Counted from the stretch's first letter, positions 11,931 through 24,655 are shown. The stretch is 64,000 nt of DNA from Lutjanus erythropterus (GCA_020091685.1 CM034608.1:5246751-5310750); one strand, 5' to 3'. The notes: a model not told the origin generated them from the sequence alone. Numbers and translations: made by a program.

Positions 11931-14900
11931 AACAGACACAGGAAGTGTCCACACCATTTGACTCCTCAGCAGTGTCGGCTTAGCTGTGACACATACTCTG
12001 CTACATGTGTTGCAGACAGCGACCGCTTACATTTCCCATCATGCCTTCTGTTGCTGGACTGAGTATAGTAAGTTTGCTCTTTTATGTTTGAAAAAGCAAA
12101 TGTTACACTTTGGTAATGTAAACATTTATGAACATGTATGTTGGTAATTGTAATTTTTGTGTTTGGGTTATAATTTTAACCATTAGTGAGACCTGTAGTG
12201 TTTGTGTTTGAAATGTATTTCTGGACCTTTTTTATCTCTATTTTTTTGTAGGATTGGCACCATGTCTGGTTTTGTCAGTCCAGTCAGTTTCAGAAAATGT
12301 ATTTTCTGGACTTCAGCTGTATTTTGCTACTTATTTTTTGATTTCTTGTCCCCTGTGTTGAATGGCACTTAAAGGTTGAGATAGCTGAGAGCTGCTTCTT
12401 GTGTCTTTTTCATTTTCCAGAACGTCTTATAATGACAAATGCAGATGCAGTCAATTCCGAGTAAAATCAAACTGATTTACAGTCATGTAAAACCGGAAAT
12501 AGACCCAATCCTAATAAAGAAAAAAAGACAAAAACAGAACAAAAAAGACCCAGAAATACATCTCGAACACTAACACTCCAGGTCTGAGAGTGGTTGTGGG
12601 CTTGGAGGAGGCAGACATGACCAGAATACAAAGTGATGTTGGTTTGTGGACTTGTGCTGTGTAGGCGAGTCCAACAAAATCCACTATTTATACACACACA
12701 CAGTAAGCGTGTCTCTGGTTTTGGATCATGCGTTGTGAGTGTTTACTCTCTCTGGTCTTGTATCGTGTTCTGTCTTGTGCCGGCCTTGTTCTGTAAAACA
12801 CTCGTCAGCGAAGGTGCTGGTTAGAAACAGAAAAGAAAAAAGTAAAATAATAGCTGTGACCTTTTAAAAGAACTGGCGGTGTGACGTTCGGCCCTTTTGT
12901 GGAGACGGCGATGCTGATGGGACAGACAGACGTTTGGTTTCTGAGGCTGGCCTTCGTCCAAACGCAGTGAGACACTGAGAGGTTTCTGTAGCTTGTAAGC
13001 CGTCCAAACTGGAGGTGTTTTTGTGTTTGTTCTGCGTGTTTTCGGACACATTCAGGGTCAAATACAGGAGGAAAAACAGACAGAAAGAAAAAGCGGTTCA
13101 AAGGGTCGTGTGAGCGTGTGTGAGTCTATGTGTGTGTGTGAGTTTCTTTATTGTTCTCATACCAAACAAGAATTAAATGGCTTCACAGGAACATAAATAA
13201 GTACATTTATTTTTAAAATTAGGGTTAGGTTAGCATTTGGGTTAATGCTGAGTGGAGTTTAGCCCAAATTTAAATCTTGAGATTAGAAATAGCTTCAGGT
13301 TTTGGGGTTGAATCCATGAGGAGGGACAATTGAAGACTAAGTGGTCCTTGTTTTACTTATGCGGCGATACAAAACATGTATCTTTCATATTTCAATTTTA
13401 TATGAGCGAGATAAAACAACAAGCCTTATCCAGCTAGTCAGATTGGTTTGTATTATATTATTGTTTTTTTTATGAAGTAAGAGATTTTTCATAAACTAGA
13501 AAGTAGCGCTTGATCAATTTATCTGCCAAATCCAAAATATATGTGTAAGGATGTCCTCACGAGGACTGAAAAATAATAATTTTGAAAGAAAATCATTGTG
13601 AAATCCTGAGAGAAATCATTGTCATTGTTTTATAATGTTGGTATGAATTTCATTTTAATATCAGAATGGAGTTCAGGTTTATGGGGAAAAATGAACGAAA
13701 AATAAAACCAAAAATATCCTGAAATGGTCCTGAAACAGGTCTTAAAACTTGGTATTTATTTATCAGGGTCTGACCAATGCTGGATTTTTGAAGACGATGC
13801 CGATATTAGGGATTTTCTCATATTGATATACCAACAAATATTCTTTATACAGTATAAAATATACATTACAAAACAATTAGGAACACTTGTGACAAAGATA
13901 TGTAATTGAGGTAGAATTTTTTACAACAGTAACCTTTATCGCGCCAAATTACATTGGGTAACTGAGACAGTGAGCTTTCACCAGTATTTTTAATAATTAT
14001 AAAGAACTATAAAAAAGCAAAAAGGGTAAAAAAAAATGTATCTATTAATCAAATATAAACAGAATGCTGCATATAAAGCTAATAATTAAAAACAATCTGC
14101 ATTATGCTCTGATTAAAAAACAGTTTCATATTTACACAGATGTTGTACAACATATTTGCCGATACCACTGGTGTATTTTGGACACACATGAAACTCAAGG
14201 TTTTAGATTTAAAAAAGAACAAAAAAAAACCAGAAACCTATGCACGCTTATGTTTTCATCACATTTGAGATGAGAGTTTCACATGTGATAAATCCCCTGT
14301 AGCTGTGTGTGAAAGGCTGTAACGTGGCAAGACGTATAGAATGTATGTTTTACATTTCACATATTAAATATGTGAAAATCACATTTGATCATATGTTAAT
14401 TTCTCACATGTGAAATGGTGATAAATTCACTAAAGTGAGGAAGAGTTCCAAACTTATTTTTGGATGATTTGAGGGGGGAAAGTTCACTCAAAGTGCATGT
14501 TGTTGGAAGTCCCGGTGGACTTTGAGTTATTATTTTTGTCTGGTTTTAATTTTAAAATTTTAGCTTTTATAGTTCATTTTAGTGATGTAGCAGTGATTGT
14601 GAAATTTAAAGGGGAATGCCATCCATTGTAATCTTTTATTGTATAAAGCTGTAAAACCTGTTTGGTCATGGTTTGAGGGTTTTTTTTATCAACCCATGAA
14701 GTTATTCTGACCTCCTTAGACACAGTCTACATTTAAATTCCAGTTTATACCTGCTGAGAGTGTTCAGATATGAACTTTAACATGACATGGACACAATTCT
14801 TGTAGCATCTTATGATCTCAGTAAGGTCAGTGTCTTATTTACTGTCAAAGCTGCCAGATTTTAGTCTTGAAAACAGGAGTTGTTTATGTTGAGGATTGCT

Positions 14901-15769
14901 TCAGGATCAGGATTTAGGACTGGGTTAATAAGAGTTTGGTTATGGGCCTCTTAAGGAACAGCCAATAGTCCAGCGGAGCGTTGTGGTCCCCGTTCGCTCT
15001 CAGCTTGTAATGGAGCTTATTTGTGTTTCCTCTCTGTCCCTCTGCATTGTGGATTAGCAGGGATTTGGTCCTCCTGGCTCACCGACTTCTCTATGGGCTT
15101 TAGACAGCGGAGTGGGCTGACCTCCCCTCCTCCACCTTTTGTACCTCTGCAGCCAGCACACTCTAACGAGTGGCGCTTCGTCTGGGGGTCCTCCTCGCAG
15201 CCAATGAGCCTGTTTATGTTCGTCGTCCAGGAAAAAATGTCACTGCAGGGTTCCTCGCAGAGACTCAGGAGCTGGCGGGAGTAGAGCCGGGGTTACAAAA
15301 CCTTCTTTTGAGGAGTTTTTTTGAGGGTTGAGACAGTCCGGTTTTTGTTGTTAGATTATTTTGGGTCTTTTTTTGCCTTCGTGTGACAGCTGATAGTTGA
15401 GATAAAAGGATAGAATAGAAACAGATAGGGCTGGGTGGAAGAAGCAATGAGCCTGTGTCTGATTTAAACCCATGATGTCATGGTTATGCCATGTAAGATG
15501 ACAACCAGCACATGTTTTTATGTCAAAAATAAGTGGTTTCCTAAAATTTTGCACCATCAACAGCCCAGATCCTTAAACACTTCAGCTAACAATGATTTTA
15601 AATAAAGGAAATGATAAAAATCCTTATATTTGACAGCTGAAAAATTACCTAAGATGTAAGTAGATTTTGCATGTTGTCATTTGCATGTTGTGCCACCAGC
15701 AAATTAACAGCTTTGCGTCTTTCTAATTATGTTAAATGCAGTTGCATCATTTAAAATTTGATTTGTGTT
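11931..15769. other. Intron, no gene seen apart from the block at 14.95-15.29 kb
   Basis: AT-rich sequence. 14270-14420 contains several copies of TCACATGTGA/CACATTT phrases, which may be the centre of a small palindromic element. No coding similarity recognised. Confidence 0.5.
14950..15290. promoter_or_regulatory. Unique GC-richer block with two CCAAT motifs
   Basis: GCCAAT occurs at about 14961 and 15200, both on the + strand. The block between them is GC-richer than its flanks and matches no repeat I know. An 87-codon open frame at 15021-15284 crosses it but does not resemble any protein I recognise. It is a candidate conserved non-coding element. Confidence 0.2.
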
Positions 15770-17300
15770 CAATCTGAGAACACCTCCAGGATCTTTTAGC
15801 CCTCACAAATGTTCGCACAAAGAACATGCCAGGGTAAGCCACTGTTTTAATATTAGTGATTGGCAGAAGCTTGGCCAATCAGCTCTCAAGGGTACACGAA
15901 AGGTGTTTTTCTACAAGTCACCCGAGGTTAAAGAACCCCTATCCTCTTGTGAAGAAGCCTTATAAGAACTCGTGAAGAGCTTGTGAAGGATTATCAAAGG
16001 TTCTTGGAAGCATCATTAGAGCTTGAAAACCCTTCAAAGTAGGGTTTTCTAAGAATGTTCTCAGGATTCAGAGGCTCTGTTTTTACGTTTGAGATGTCAA
16101 AACCCCGTCATAAGTTCCTGGAAGTATCGTCAAATCAAATCAACCTCGTTAAAAACAGTTTGTAAAGGGGTCTTTTGAGGGTTGATGAGATGGACAAACA
16201 ACCCAGCAGGTTCCTCGACGATCCAGAAAAGACTGCAGAGCATCCAGTTGAGTCTTGAGAAACAGTCAGGGTTCGAGAAAGACTTGTGGCCATTTCAGGG
16301 AGCTCTCTGAAGATGTGGAACCTGGTGTTTTGGGTGTTCCTGAAGGCACGTTGGTTGTCTGGGAAGCTGTAGTGAAGGCTGTTTTCTAAAAAAAACCCTC
16401 AAAGTCAAAGATTCCTCAAATCAGTGTCAGGGTTGGGAACTTTTTAAGTGGGGTTTTTCTACAAATCTTTTAAGAAGGTTTCAGACACAAGTTACTGGAT
16501 CTGATCAAATTAATGTTTTTCAAGAATCAGTAGGGTTCATTAGTCTTTTATGAAGCAGCTGCAGAAAGAAACACCTGAACAACCATTGCTTGCAGCTTCC
16601 AGAGACAAGCCAAACTCTAAAGCCTGTTCTTAGGATTGCTGAAAGTTGCTAGAAAAGGTCTTGTGCTTTCCGACAAACCTGTGAAGGATTCCTGTGTTTT
16701 CAGTCTTACTTGAAGCATTGTTGTTTTGAGAACCTTTCATGAAATCTGCTGCATAAAAAAACCCAAATTCCAAAGTTTCCTGGAAGCACTGTCATAGTCA
16801 ACCTTTCAAGTAGGGTTTCCAAATGATGTCTTTCTGTCTTTTGAGGATTGCTGAATTTTTTTTTTTTAGAAAATGTCACCAGAAATCGCTGAAGTGTTTT
16901 TCAAACTACCTTCCTAGAGTAAAGGATTCGTTTTTTTTTAAGTGTTCCTTGACACACTGTTGTGGTTTGAGAACCTTCAGTTTTGTAAGAACTCCCAAAT
17001 ACCAAAGGTTCCTGAAGGCACTGAGCATGGTTAACCTTTCAAGTAGTGGTTTCAGTGAATGAGTCCATGTTCACACCTTCGTCTGTAGGAGTTTCTCTTT
17101 ATACAGTGTTTCATGAAGGCATCCTACATGTCTTAAAACCTTAAAATAAGGTCCTAGAAGCTTTGTCAGATCAAATGAACCATTTCTTAAAGGGGCTTTG
17201 TTTGAGGTTAACACTGTCTCTGAGGTGCTTTTCACATTTTGTAGTCCTTAGGTTCTGCACAAACTGAAGGAACCACAAAGGTTCACTGAAGTGCTTTTAT
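15770..17300 (+). repeat. 1.5-kb degenerate array of AAGGTTCCTGGAAGCA-like units
   Basis: Related phrases recur throughout: AAAGGTTCTTGGAAGCATC (15995), AAGTTCCTGGAAGTATCGTC (16110), TTCCTGGAAGCACTGTCA (16774), AAAGGTTCCTGAAGGCACTG (16999), and each is followed by a variant of CAACCTTTCAAGTAGGGTTT. TTGAGGATTGCTGAA and AGAACCTT phrases are interspersed. Spacing is irregular and divergence high, so this is an old array of a GGTTC-rich repeat found in fish. The open frames inside are not coding. Confidence 0.65.
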
Positions 17301-17825
17301 TTTGTAGAGTGGAGACGAGATAGAGGAGGTTCTGCTGGGATTCGATCCAAAGTCATCCGATAGCATCAGAGAACACTGTGTATGAAACAGACTGTGGAAT
17401 AAAAAAGAAAACACTGCAGCAGCGATGTGGTTTGTCAGCTGGACTGCTGAATGTATTTCATAATTGTAAATTTAATTTGATTTTTCTGGGTGAACTCTGC
17501 TGCTGTTGAGCTCTTTCACTGCATCCTCTGTTCACTTCCCTTTGTATGTGTAGAGGTTTTGTGCTTTAAATGGGTGAAAATGTGGCGCAAAGGTCAGTGG
17601 GTTATCTGAACAAAACTGTTGAAAAATAGAAAATTGAATTATGCAGGCATGATTGAGAAGAAATTTAGTACCCACTAAATGTGAAAGGCTTTTTTTTAAA
17701 GCAGTAATCCACTTTTTAAAAAGGAATTAATGATTTTTATTCAGGCAATTGTGTATTAAATAAACTCTGCTCTTTTTTATCGAAATGTATTTTCCATTTA
17801 GAGGCAGTGAAATGAGAAGCTTTCC

Positions 17826-17864
17826 TGTGTGTGTGTGTGCGTGCGTGTGTGTGTGTGTGTGTGT
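17826..17864. repeat. (GT)n microsatellite with GC interruptions
   Basis: GT repeat with GTGC variants. Explains the Cys-Val frame. Confidence 0.9.
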
Positions 17865-20400
17865 CCATTCATGGTGTAGTGTGACAGGGTGTGTGATCTT
17901 GAGGCTGACCCTTCCCATCCTGCGTTGCTCCATCCCTGCCTGGCTTTTTTTTTTCTTTTTTTTTTCTAATTAAAATACCAGGGATTTTTGTTTGTGTGTG
18001 TAATACATGAGCTCGGCCTGCAGAGATGCTGGAGGTGAAAAGGTCGCCATGTTTGGACAAAAGTAAAGAACAGGGGTTGTACAGTTGTGAGATCCTCAAT
18101 TTAGAATCTGTGTTTATAGCAGATCATATCTTAATCGATACATTTTGGTATTTTCACAACAATTTTTAAAAATCACAGTAACAGTAATAGGTTGTGTGGT
18201 TTGTTTTTCATGCATTCCTTTTTATTTTTACAAAATCCTTTAATTTACACAATTTACTCATTTTTCATATGTCAGATATAATTCTATAAAACGTTTTTTA
18301 TTAAAAAAGTAAATAAAATATCAGGGAACACATGAAACATAACACATAACATAAAATAATCCGTTTATTTTACATAGACATGATAATACATTGACTATAA
18401 ATGCTCTTCCTCAAGTAGAGGTCAGAGTGTGAACGAATACTGTCTGTGATTTTATTTTATTTTTTATAATTAATTATATATTTTAGCCTAGTGTGTGTTC
18501 TGACTTCTTTGAGACGGCTGAGTATATTTATTTTCTATTTTTTGTTGCAGTAAATCTAAATGTGGCAGTAAAAGCAGTTCAGTATATTTGATGAAGCTGA
18601 CTTCCTTACATGATTCTTGCAGTGTTTGTCTTGTATCCTCATGGTTGAAAACACTTACTGTAAGTCGCTTTGAATAAAAGTATCAAATAAATAAATGTAA
18701 TGTAATTTCATAAATGATTCAGTTCAACAGAAAACTTCACAATAATGACAGAAAGCAAAATATAAATGTTGCTTAAATTTGTCTTTTGGCTTTTTTGTGC
18801 TGTCAGAGTGGAGATGATGTAATTTTTCTTTCCTTTTCTTTTTTTTTCTTTCCTCTTGAACGAGCATGCAGCAGCATTTACTGATGTGGCTGCCAACATA
18901 TTCAAAAAAAATGTGTGTGTGTATCCATGATCAGTAGATAGATAGATGGAGAGATAGATGCATAGTTGTTATTGTCTTCTATATTGTCCATATATCGTGT
19001 TGTTTCATAGATACATAGAGAGCTCAGTGGGTTTTCTATTTAGGGCTGCCATGGCAGAAGACACAGAACTGGTGCCAGTGTTGGCCCTCCTCCACTTTAA
19101 GGTCCTGGATCTGCGACGAGACGTAAGCAGTGAGAACAGTGGACTGAGCCGCTGATCGGTGCTGTGAATGTGAACGTTATTTTTGTCAGGACTGAAGTGG
19201 AGAGCTCTCTTACAGATGCAGAAGCTTTTCATGCAAGTTTCTCATCCTGTCAGGCCCCAAAGACTTTTTCCTTTCTTTTCTTTTCTTTTGCATTTCAGCC
19301 CTCTGCGCACAACACAACACAAACTGAAACAGACGTTTTATTTGTTATGTTTGTCTTTGCTCAGGCAGCTGGATTTATTCTGCTTTCTTGTTTTATTTTG
19401 CTGCAATACTGGAAGAAATTAATGGACCTTTAAGGTATTTTAAGACATAATTAAGTGAATTAGTAAATAAATGAATAAATTAAAGATTTAATGAATATCA
19501 AAGTTAATAGTCGCTCATGCTGCTGATTTGATGTAGATCTACTGTTCATTACCAGTAAAAAATTAAATTGTGCTAAAGTGAAAAGTAAATTAATGTTAAA
19601 TCATACTGTATAATTTTGTGTAGTTTATTTTTGTCTGTTTGAACGAATAAATTTTTGGGTTAATGAAGTTAGTAACAGATCACACCACTGATTGTATGAG
19701 GCCCCATTTTCCATACAGAACATTTTAAATTATATTTAATAAGTGTGAGCTAGAGAATAATGAATTGATAAAACTAAAATGACAACATCGACCTAATACA
19801 CCTTTTTAAATAGTTAAAAAAAAAAACATTTATTACAAGTAAAAATCCTTTAACAACTCTTTATTTTCTATTACATATAAAACACAGCCTGATCTTTCTT
19901 TACAATATAATTTTTGACACTGGATAAATTTAAATTTAGTTGCCAGAGATCTAAAAATTTCTGCTTTATAAAAAATATTTAACTCTTTTTAGGGTTCTAG
20001 GCTTGAAAATTATACAATAATTCATTTGGAATATGATATATTTTTCTAACATTTGTGTTCAGAATTTTAAGCAGAAATTGTGCATCTTAATGTAGTTTTA
20101 CAACCATTGAAAGATTTTTGGATTCGTTGCAGGTTGATGGATTTTGCAGAGGTGTACGTGATGTTAAATCAAAACGGATCTTTGTTTGAGTGTGTGTGTG
20201 TGTGTGTGTGTGTGGTCCTCAAGTAGTATTTTTAAATGCATGTGCCCCTGTGTATGGATATATTTCGGTACCATGCAAAAGTACATTTGCATGTGTGTGT
20301 CAGTGTGTGTACACGGGGCTATATATACAGTATGTAGATTGTACACATTTACACGTCTGTGAGTGTGTGTGTGTGCATCTGTGCCAGTGTTTTCCAGTAC

Positions 20401-20402
<2 letters not shown>

Positions 20403-20474
<72 letters not shown>

Positions 20475-20494
20475 GTGGTGTGTGTGTGTGTGTG
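20403..20494. repeat. (TG)n microsatellite
   Basis: About 35 uninterrupted TG units, then a TTGTGG break and further TG units. Part of a 400-base GT/CA-rich cluster (20190-20618) that switches from TG-rich to CA-rich, so it can fold on itself. The 118-, 109- and 96-codon open frames here are artefacts. Confidence 0.95.
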
Positions 20495-20739
20495 GGAGTC
20501 TTTGTATATGTGCCAAACCGGTCCAGCTGGCATCAGTCGTAGCTGAAGCCGAGGCCGCTGTATCGGTCACACACAAAAACACACACACACATTCTCTGAC
20601 ACACACACACACACACAGTCGACCATATTCCCATTCTGTACGCCTGTAATTATCAACCTCTTCTGCATCGACTACCATGTTGGCGTGTATTCAGCACTGG
20701 TCTATACACGCCTGATTCAAACCCTTCACCACGTACACG

Positions 20740-21070
20740 CTTCATTTTCCTCCACACACGCTCGCTATAAAACCCCTCCATTTCATCTCATACGGCTGCA
20801 CCGACCGCAGAATGTAATTACACACTAACCGTGGTTTGATATTTAGACTGGCTGAAGATTTAAGGTTTTATCCAAGAAGAAGGTCTGTGTGGTAAAAATA
20901 GGCTCGAAGTGGTCCCGCAGCTCCGAGGAGAGGAAAGCCTGTTCAGAAAGCTGGAGAGGAAATTAGCTTTGTTGTCTACACGCCGCACCGGTCGGTGCAT
21001 CTTCGAAATTCATCAGACACCTTTTTCACAGCCAGACACGCTCGGTTTGTGTATTAAAATGATGGTGGGT
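20740..21070. promoter_or_regulatory. TATA-containing, CpG-bearing block upstream of the 24.6-kb exon
   Basis: CTATAAAA lies at 20765-20772, followed by CpG sites (GCACCGACCGC, ACGCCGCACCGGTCGG) and a TAATTA homeodomain core at about 20816-20821. The region is unique-looking between microsatellites and AT-rich sequence. It could be an alternative promoter or an enhancer of tcf4. I found no clear following exon, so the call is weak. Confidence 0.22.
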
Positions 21071-21441
21071 TACCTGCCAAAGAGGCTTCACCTTCTTGTC
21101 ATGTACTGATCAATCCTTGGCCTGCGTTTTGAGAGCTCTGATGTCTGATTTCAATCAAACACATGTTTAAACATGTTTGACCAAAGATGTTGTGTAAAGA
21201 CAGTCGGGTAGGTGAGGATGTCTCTGCTCTCTTTTCTCACATCCATAAAATGTGCGTCAGATGTGAGTTAGGGCTTAAGACACCTGCACATTATAAAGGA
21301 GAGAGCTCCAAACAGAGGACACGCAGACACAAAACTATAGTTAACATATGTATGTTAAATCAAAGAACAACTGAGATCATCTATGGTTCTTGTACATTGC
21401 TGAGCTTTTTAATGGTAGTTTTTAAATCAGGGCATTGATAA

Positions 21442-21768
21442 TAGGGGTGTGACGATGCATTGATCTGGATCGGTATATAGATATAGAAAATTTTGATCTA
21501 TATCATCATCTTTACGATAAGCATTTATTTTGAAATTCCAGTGGCATGTCTGTGTCATCGATACCATGAAAGAGTTCAGTTAGAAAATTGTTTAATCATA
21601 GTTTAGTTGCTTTTTATGAGTTGACATAAATGTGACTGATTGTGTTAAACTCACATATGAAATCAAGTTTTATCGTGGCAGACTTTATGAAATCAGCAAA
21701 TATTGTATTGTTGTCCAGTCAGTCGATATAATATTGTATCATGATAAAGCTTTTGTTTTACACCCCTA
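21442..21768. mobile_element. hAT-like MITE (TAGGGGTGT termini)
   Basis: The element starts TAGGGGTGTGACGATGCATT and ends TTTTACACCCCTA, so the terminal TAGGGGTGT is an exact inverted repeat of ACACCCCTA. The inner sequence (CGATGCATTGATCTGGATCG, CGATATAATATTG) matches a MITE family common in fish. 327 bases with no coding capacity. Target duplication is not clear. Confidence 0.65.
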
Positions 21769-22194
21769 AAAGATAAGTGGTTGCTCAAGCTTATTCTCGG
21801 CTCTCAAAAGTATCAGTGGTATGCACTGTTTAGAGGGTCTGAACAGCTTCAGACTCCACACAAGTTGCACAACCCCTGCAGATGCAGAATGCATGCCAAA
21901 ACTTCAGCCAAAACTCCAAGTGTAAGTATAATTCAGCCTCAAGGCATTGCTAGATGGTTGCTATGCAGCCACAAGGGTGTTTTAAAACACCGTCATGAGC
22001 ATTAATATGCTGCTAGGGTGTCACCAGTCTAGGGTTGGGTGATGTGACGGTATATTGAGACAGTATATATTTGTCAACCTTCAGAGAGTTTGCCATATTG
22101 TTTGCTACTGCTATGATGCTCAACAGCAGGCCTCTAGGTGGTTTGAGGTGTCGCTAGGGTGGTTATAGATTGTTCTGGGCAGTTCTAACACTGT

Positions 22195-22470
22195 TCATAC
22201 ATAGCTGGTAGTTCTCAGGGTTTTAATATAAAGGAGCAAATCGTCTGCATAGAGCGACATCTTTTGGCTCTTCATTGGAATGCAGGGCTGTGGGAGGAGG
22301 CTTGATGGACAAATCAGATAAAAAGGGAAACAAACATTGTCTTGTCCCTCATGTGGGAGGGAAGTAGTTAGAGGTAATATTGTAAGTGAGGACAGCAGCT
22401 TTAGGTATAAGATCTTAATCCAAGTGCAGAAAATTGGGCCAAACCCAGATTTCTTTAACACTGTGCAAGT
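22195..22470 (-). pseudogene. Broken L1-like LINE reverse transcriptase fragment
   Basis: On the minus strand, a translation of 88 residues contains KKSGFGPIFCTWIKILY near its start and KMSLYADDLLLYI near residue 70. These match the segment before and at the catalytic Y-A-D-D motif of L1/Tx1-type fish LINE reverse transcriptases. The expected QGCPLSPLLF segment lies between them only in degenerate form (LICPSSLLPQP), and the region between is shorter than in intact elements. There is no endonuclease or 5' part beside it. It is a 5'-truncated, decayed insertion in antisense to tcf4. Confidence 0.75.
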
Positions 22471-24590
22471 ATTGTTTTCACTTCTTTGTTAGAGTGTTTG
22501 ATCAGTTTCTAGGGAATTGGTTTTTGCTTGCTTGTCAGTGACATATATGATATGGAGATATTATACGGTGGCTTTGTGGTTTCCAGACTCATCAGTATAT
22601 GCTTTATGTACACACAAACTAACAGTCAGTACCATTTGGAATTGCCTTCCACAAAAGCTTCATTCAGTACAGTCAGGTTTCTGAGATGACTACTCTATAC
22701 TTTTGAATGGTCTGTCATGGTTGTAGACAGGTTGTAGAAAGCTCTCTTCACCAATAGACGTTATTTTCTATGACAGCTTTGCAAAAATGTTTTGTACATG
22801 GAAGACAAATCAGACTGACAAATGAAAGGGGAGGAAGAGACAAAGATACCTCTGAGCAACATTTAAACAGGAACATATGAAATCGTCAGTCATTGGTGAA
22901 AGATCATCAAAATCTGTGTTGATTTAAATGTCAAAGATTGCTGTTTAAGTTTTGAGTGCATGGTAATGCTAGAGCGTGTTGCTCGAGCAAAGCTATTCTT
23001 CAAACTTTAAAACTGAGATAGAAATTTAGTTTTGGGTTAGCACTATGGACCTATGGACTTACCATGCTATGACTGACAAACCACAGCTTAAACCTATTCA
23101 GCGAAGGCCCACAGAAAAACAGGTTCCCAAAGTATTTAGAGCGCAGTTTTAAATGCTGTTTGATTGATTAATGATCTCGAATCACTTGCGCTTTTCCGGG
23201 TTGGAAAACAAGTTCAAAATCAAAAGGCATTTGGTAGATAATAAGTAATCTCCCCTCCTGCAACACTTCAGTGACGTCGACCTCAACTATGTCAAATGTA
23301 GATAATACATGTGGCGCCTGAATTATATTGTTTTTATCCATTTTAAAATAAAAAGTATTGAAGAAAAGAAGAAAAACATATTCCAAAGTTTTAAACAGTA
23401 CTCTATGAAGAAATTCCCACAATGGAACAGGCATGTGCTGCGTCTTCCTAAGTATCCCACAATGCAATGCATCCCATTTGATAGATGGGTAAATTACAGT
23501 GTGAGCGATGACGCAAAATAAAGTGAAGTCTAGGCGGTTCTTTGGTAGTGTCAGTTGCCTAGCAAGTAGAGTAATGAGTCTCCATGGACTAACGATTGTC
23601 CAATGGGAGAAAGGGAGGACAGAGCAAAACAATACCATACATGGCAAACCTTCAGAAGGGTTGATGTAGTATATCAGCACAGACATGACAGCGGTATCTT
23701 GAGCTGATTTTCTCGTCTAGATCACCAGAGAGGGGAGATTTTGTTCAGTCTACTCCAGGATGTTCGTCTTTAACATACTGTGTGATCTAAGACATGTTTC
23801 ATCTTTCTTGGTTTCTAGATGTTTCTATTCTGACAACTATATACCCTGCCTCATATTTAGTTTGTTTTGACTGCATGCAAAGAAGCTAAATTTACACCTA
23901 AAGGAAAGTGTCGAGGGTAAATGTTTCTTTTTTCAAAGCTCTCTGTATATACATCTATGCATTGCAGGCGTAGCAGATGTCCGTTTTGTTGTGCTGTGAG
24001 ATCAGCGAGCAGATACAGAACACACACTGTGAAGACTCTGATCATGAAAAGTGGCTTTGGCTGTTCTCGACTGAAAATCTTTCTACTGTGTCGCCTTAAC
24101 AAAATGTATGAATGAATGAATGGTGCTGTAAATGAATGAAAGAAAGACTGAAATACATCTTTGATGTTCAGGTGGAATATGGCCCCGACAGGTAAACAAA
24201 TCCATCAGAATTCACACTATTGTTCATTTAATGGGACGTTTGTTTTTACCCCTAATCAAAAATATATAGACGGAAATAATAGAATTTTGGGGCAATTTTC
24301 AGAGAAATTAGTATGTAATAATTGAGTAATGAGTAATGAATAAAACAAATGAATGGATGAATAAAATCAATAATTGACCATCCTATTTACTTTAAGTAGC
24401 CCCATTTTTGTCCTGTTTTTATGAATGAATCAATAAATATTCTAACCTGCTGACTCTGTAATTCTACTGGTTTCACAGATAAATGAATGGATGATTTTTT
24501 TTTCCCCACTGCAGTGAATGGATTTTCAGTGAAGACATGGGTTTGATTCTCTCTGCTAACTGCCCCTTCTCTTTTCTTTTTGTCACCCCC
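22471..24590. other. Intron, no gene supported; includes a 172-codon minus-strand frame
   Basis: 23168-23686 is open for 172 codons on the minus strand but the translation shows no domain I recognise, is hydrophobic in patches, and has no splice context. CCCACAATGCAATGCA at about 23457 recurs near 52345, which suggests a dispersed repeat. The rest is AT-rich. Confidence 0.5.
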
Positions 24591-24596
24591 CTGCAG

Positions 24597-24655
24597 GTAA
24601 ATCAGAGAGGAGTTCGTACTCGTACGGCAGAGAGTCCAACCCACACTGCCACCAG
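24597..24655 (+). CDS. tcf4: tcf4 coding exon (human exon 7 equivalent)
   Basis: TCF4 is a class I bHLH (E-protein) transcription factor that dimerises and binds E-boxes in the nucleus; it acts in neural and lymphoid development. This exon is 59 nt: two bases (GT) complete a split Ser codon, then 19 codons read KSERSSYSYGRESNPHCHQ. Human TCF4 has [21 protein letters not shown] split 20/1 here, so the core Y-G-R-E-S-N and terminal C-H-Q are shared. TCF3 (FGRDAG) and TCF12 (YSRDTG) fit less well. The acceptor is a pyrimidine tract plus CTGCAG at 24591-24596; the donor is CAG|GTCAGT at 24656. The exon ends in phase 0. It lies between activation domain 1 and the nuclear localisation signal and has no catalytic motif. 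It is shorter than the human exon by about two residues. Orthology is by recognition of protein sequence, not by alignment. Confidence 0.9.

Larger units (their letters stand above)
17301..21441. other. Intron with microsatellites and one candidate regulatory block
   Basis: (GT)n at 17826-17864, 20190-20214 and 20403-20494, (CA)n at 20573-20618, and AT-rich sequence between. 18900-18960 has a short GATA run. The only block that looks non-repetitive and GC-richer is 20740-21070. Confidence 0.55.
1..24596 (+). other. tcf4: tcf4 intron (3' part), upstream of first visible exon
   Basis: This is non-coding sequence leading to the acceptor CTGCAG at 24591-24596. The exon that follows begins with the last 2 nt of a split codon, so a further upstream coding exon must exist. 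I looked for a match to the preceding TCF4 exon (the segment ending in NSRIQ) and saw none, so that exon is probably outside the window. All open frames here are short, repeat-derived or low complexity. Confidence 0.75.

Noticed and set aside
20190-20678. Open frames of 118, 109, 96 and 77 codons
   Set aside because: They encode Cys-Val or Thr-His repeats from GT/CA microsatellites.
23168-23686. 172-codon open frame on the minus strand
   Set aside because: It is the longest minus-strand frame, but the translation matches no family I know, lies in intron, shows no splice or promoter context, and part of the region recurs at 52.3 kb.
1-24596. Search for the preceding tcf4 exon
   Set aside because: No sequence resembling the NLSPPFVNSRIQ-type segment with a phase-1 donor was seen. 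A diverged short exon could have been missed.
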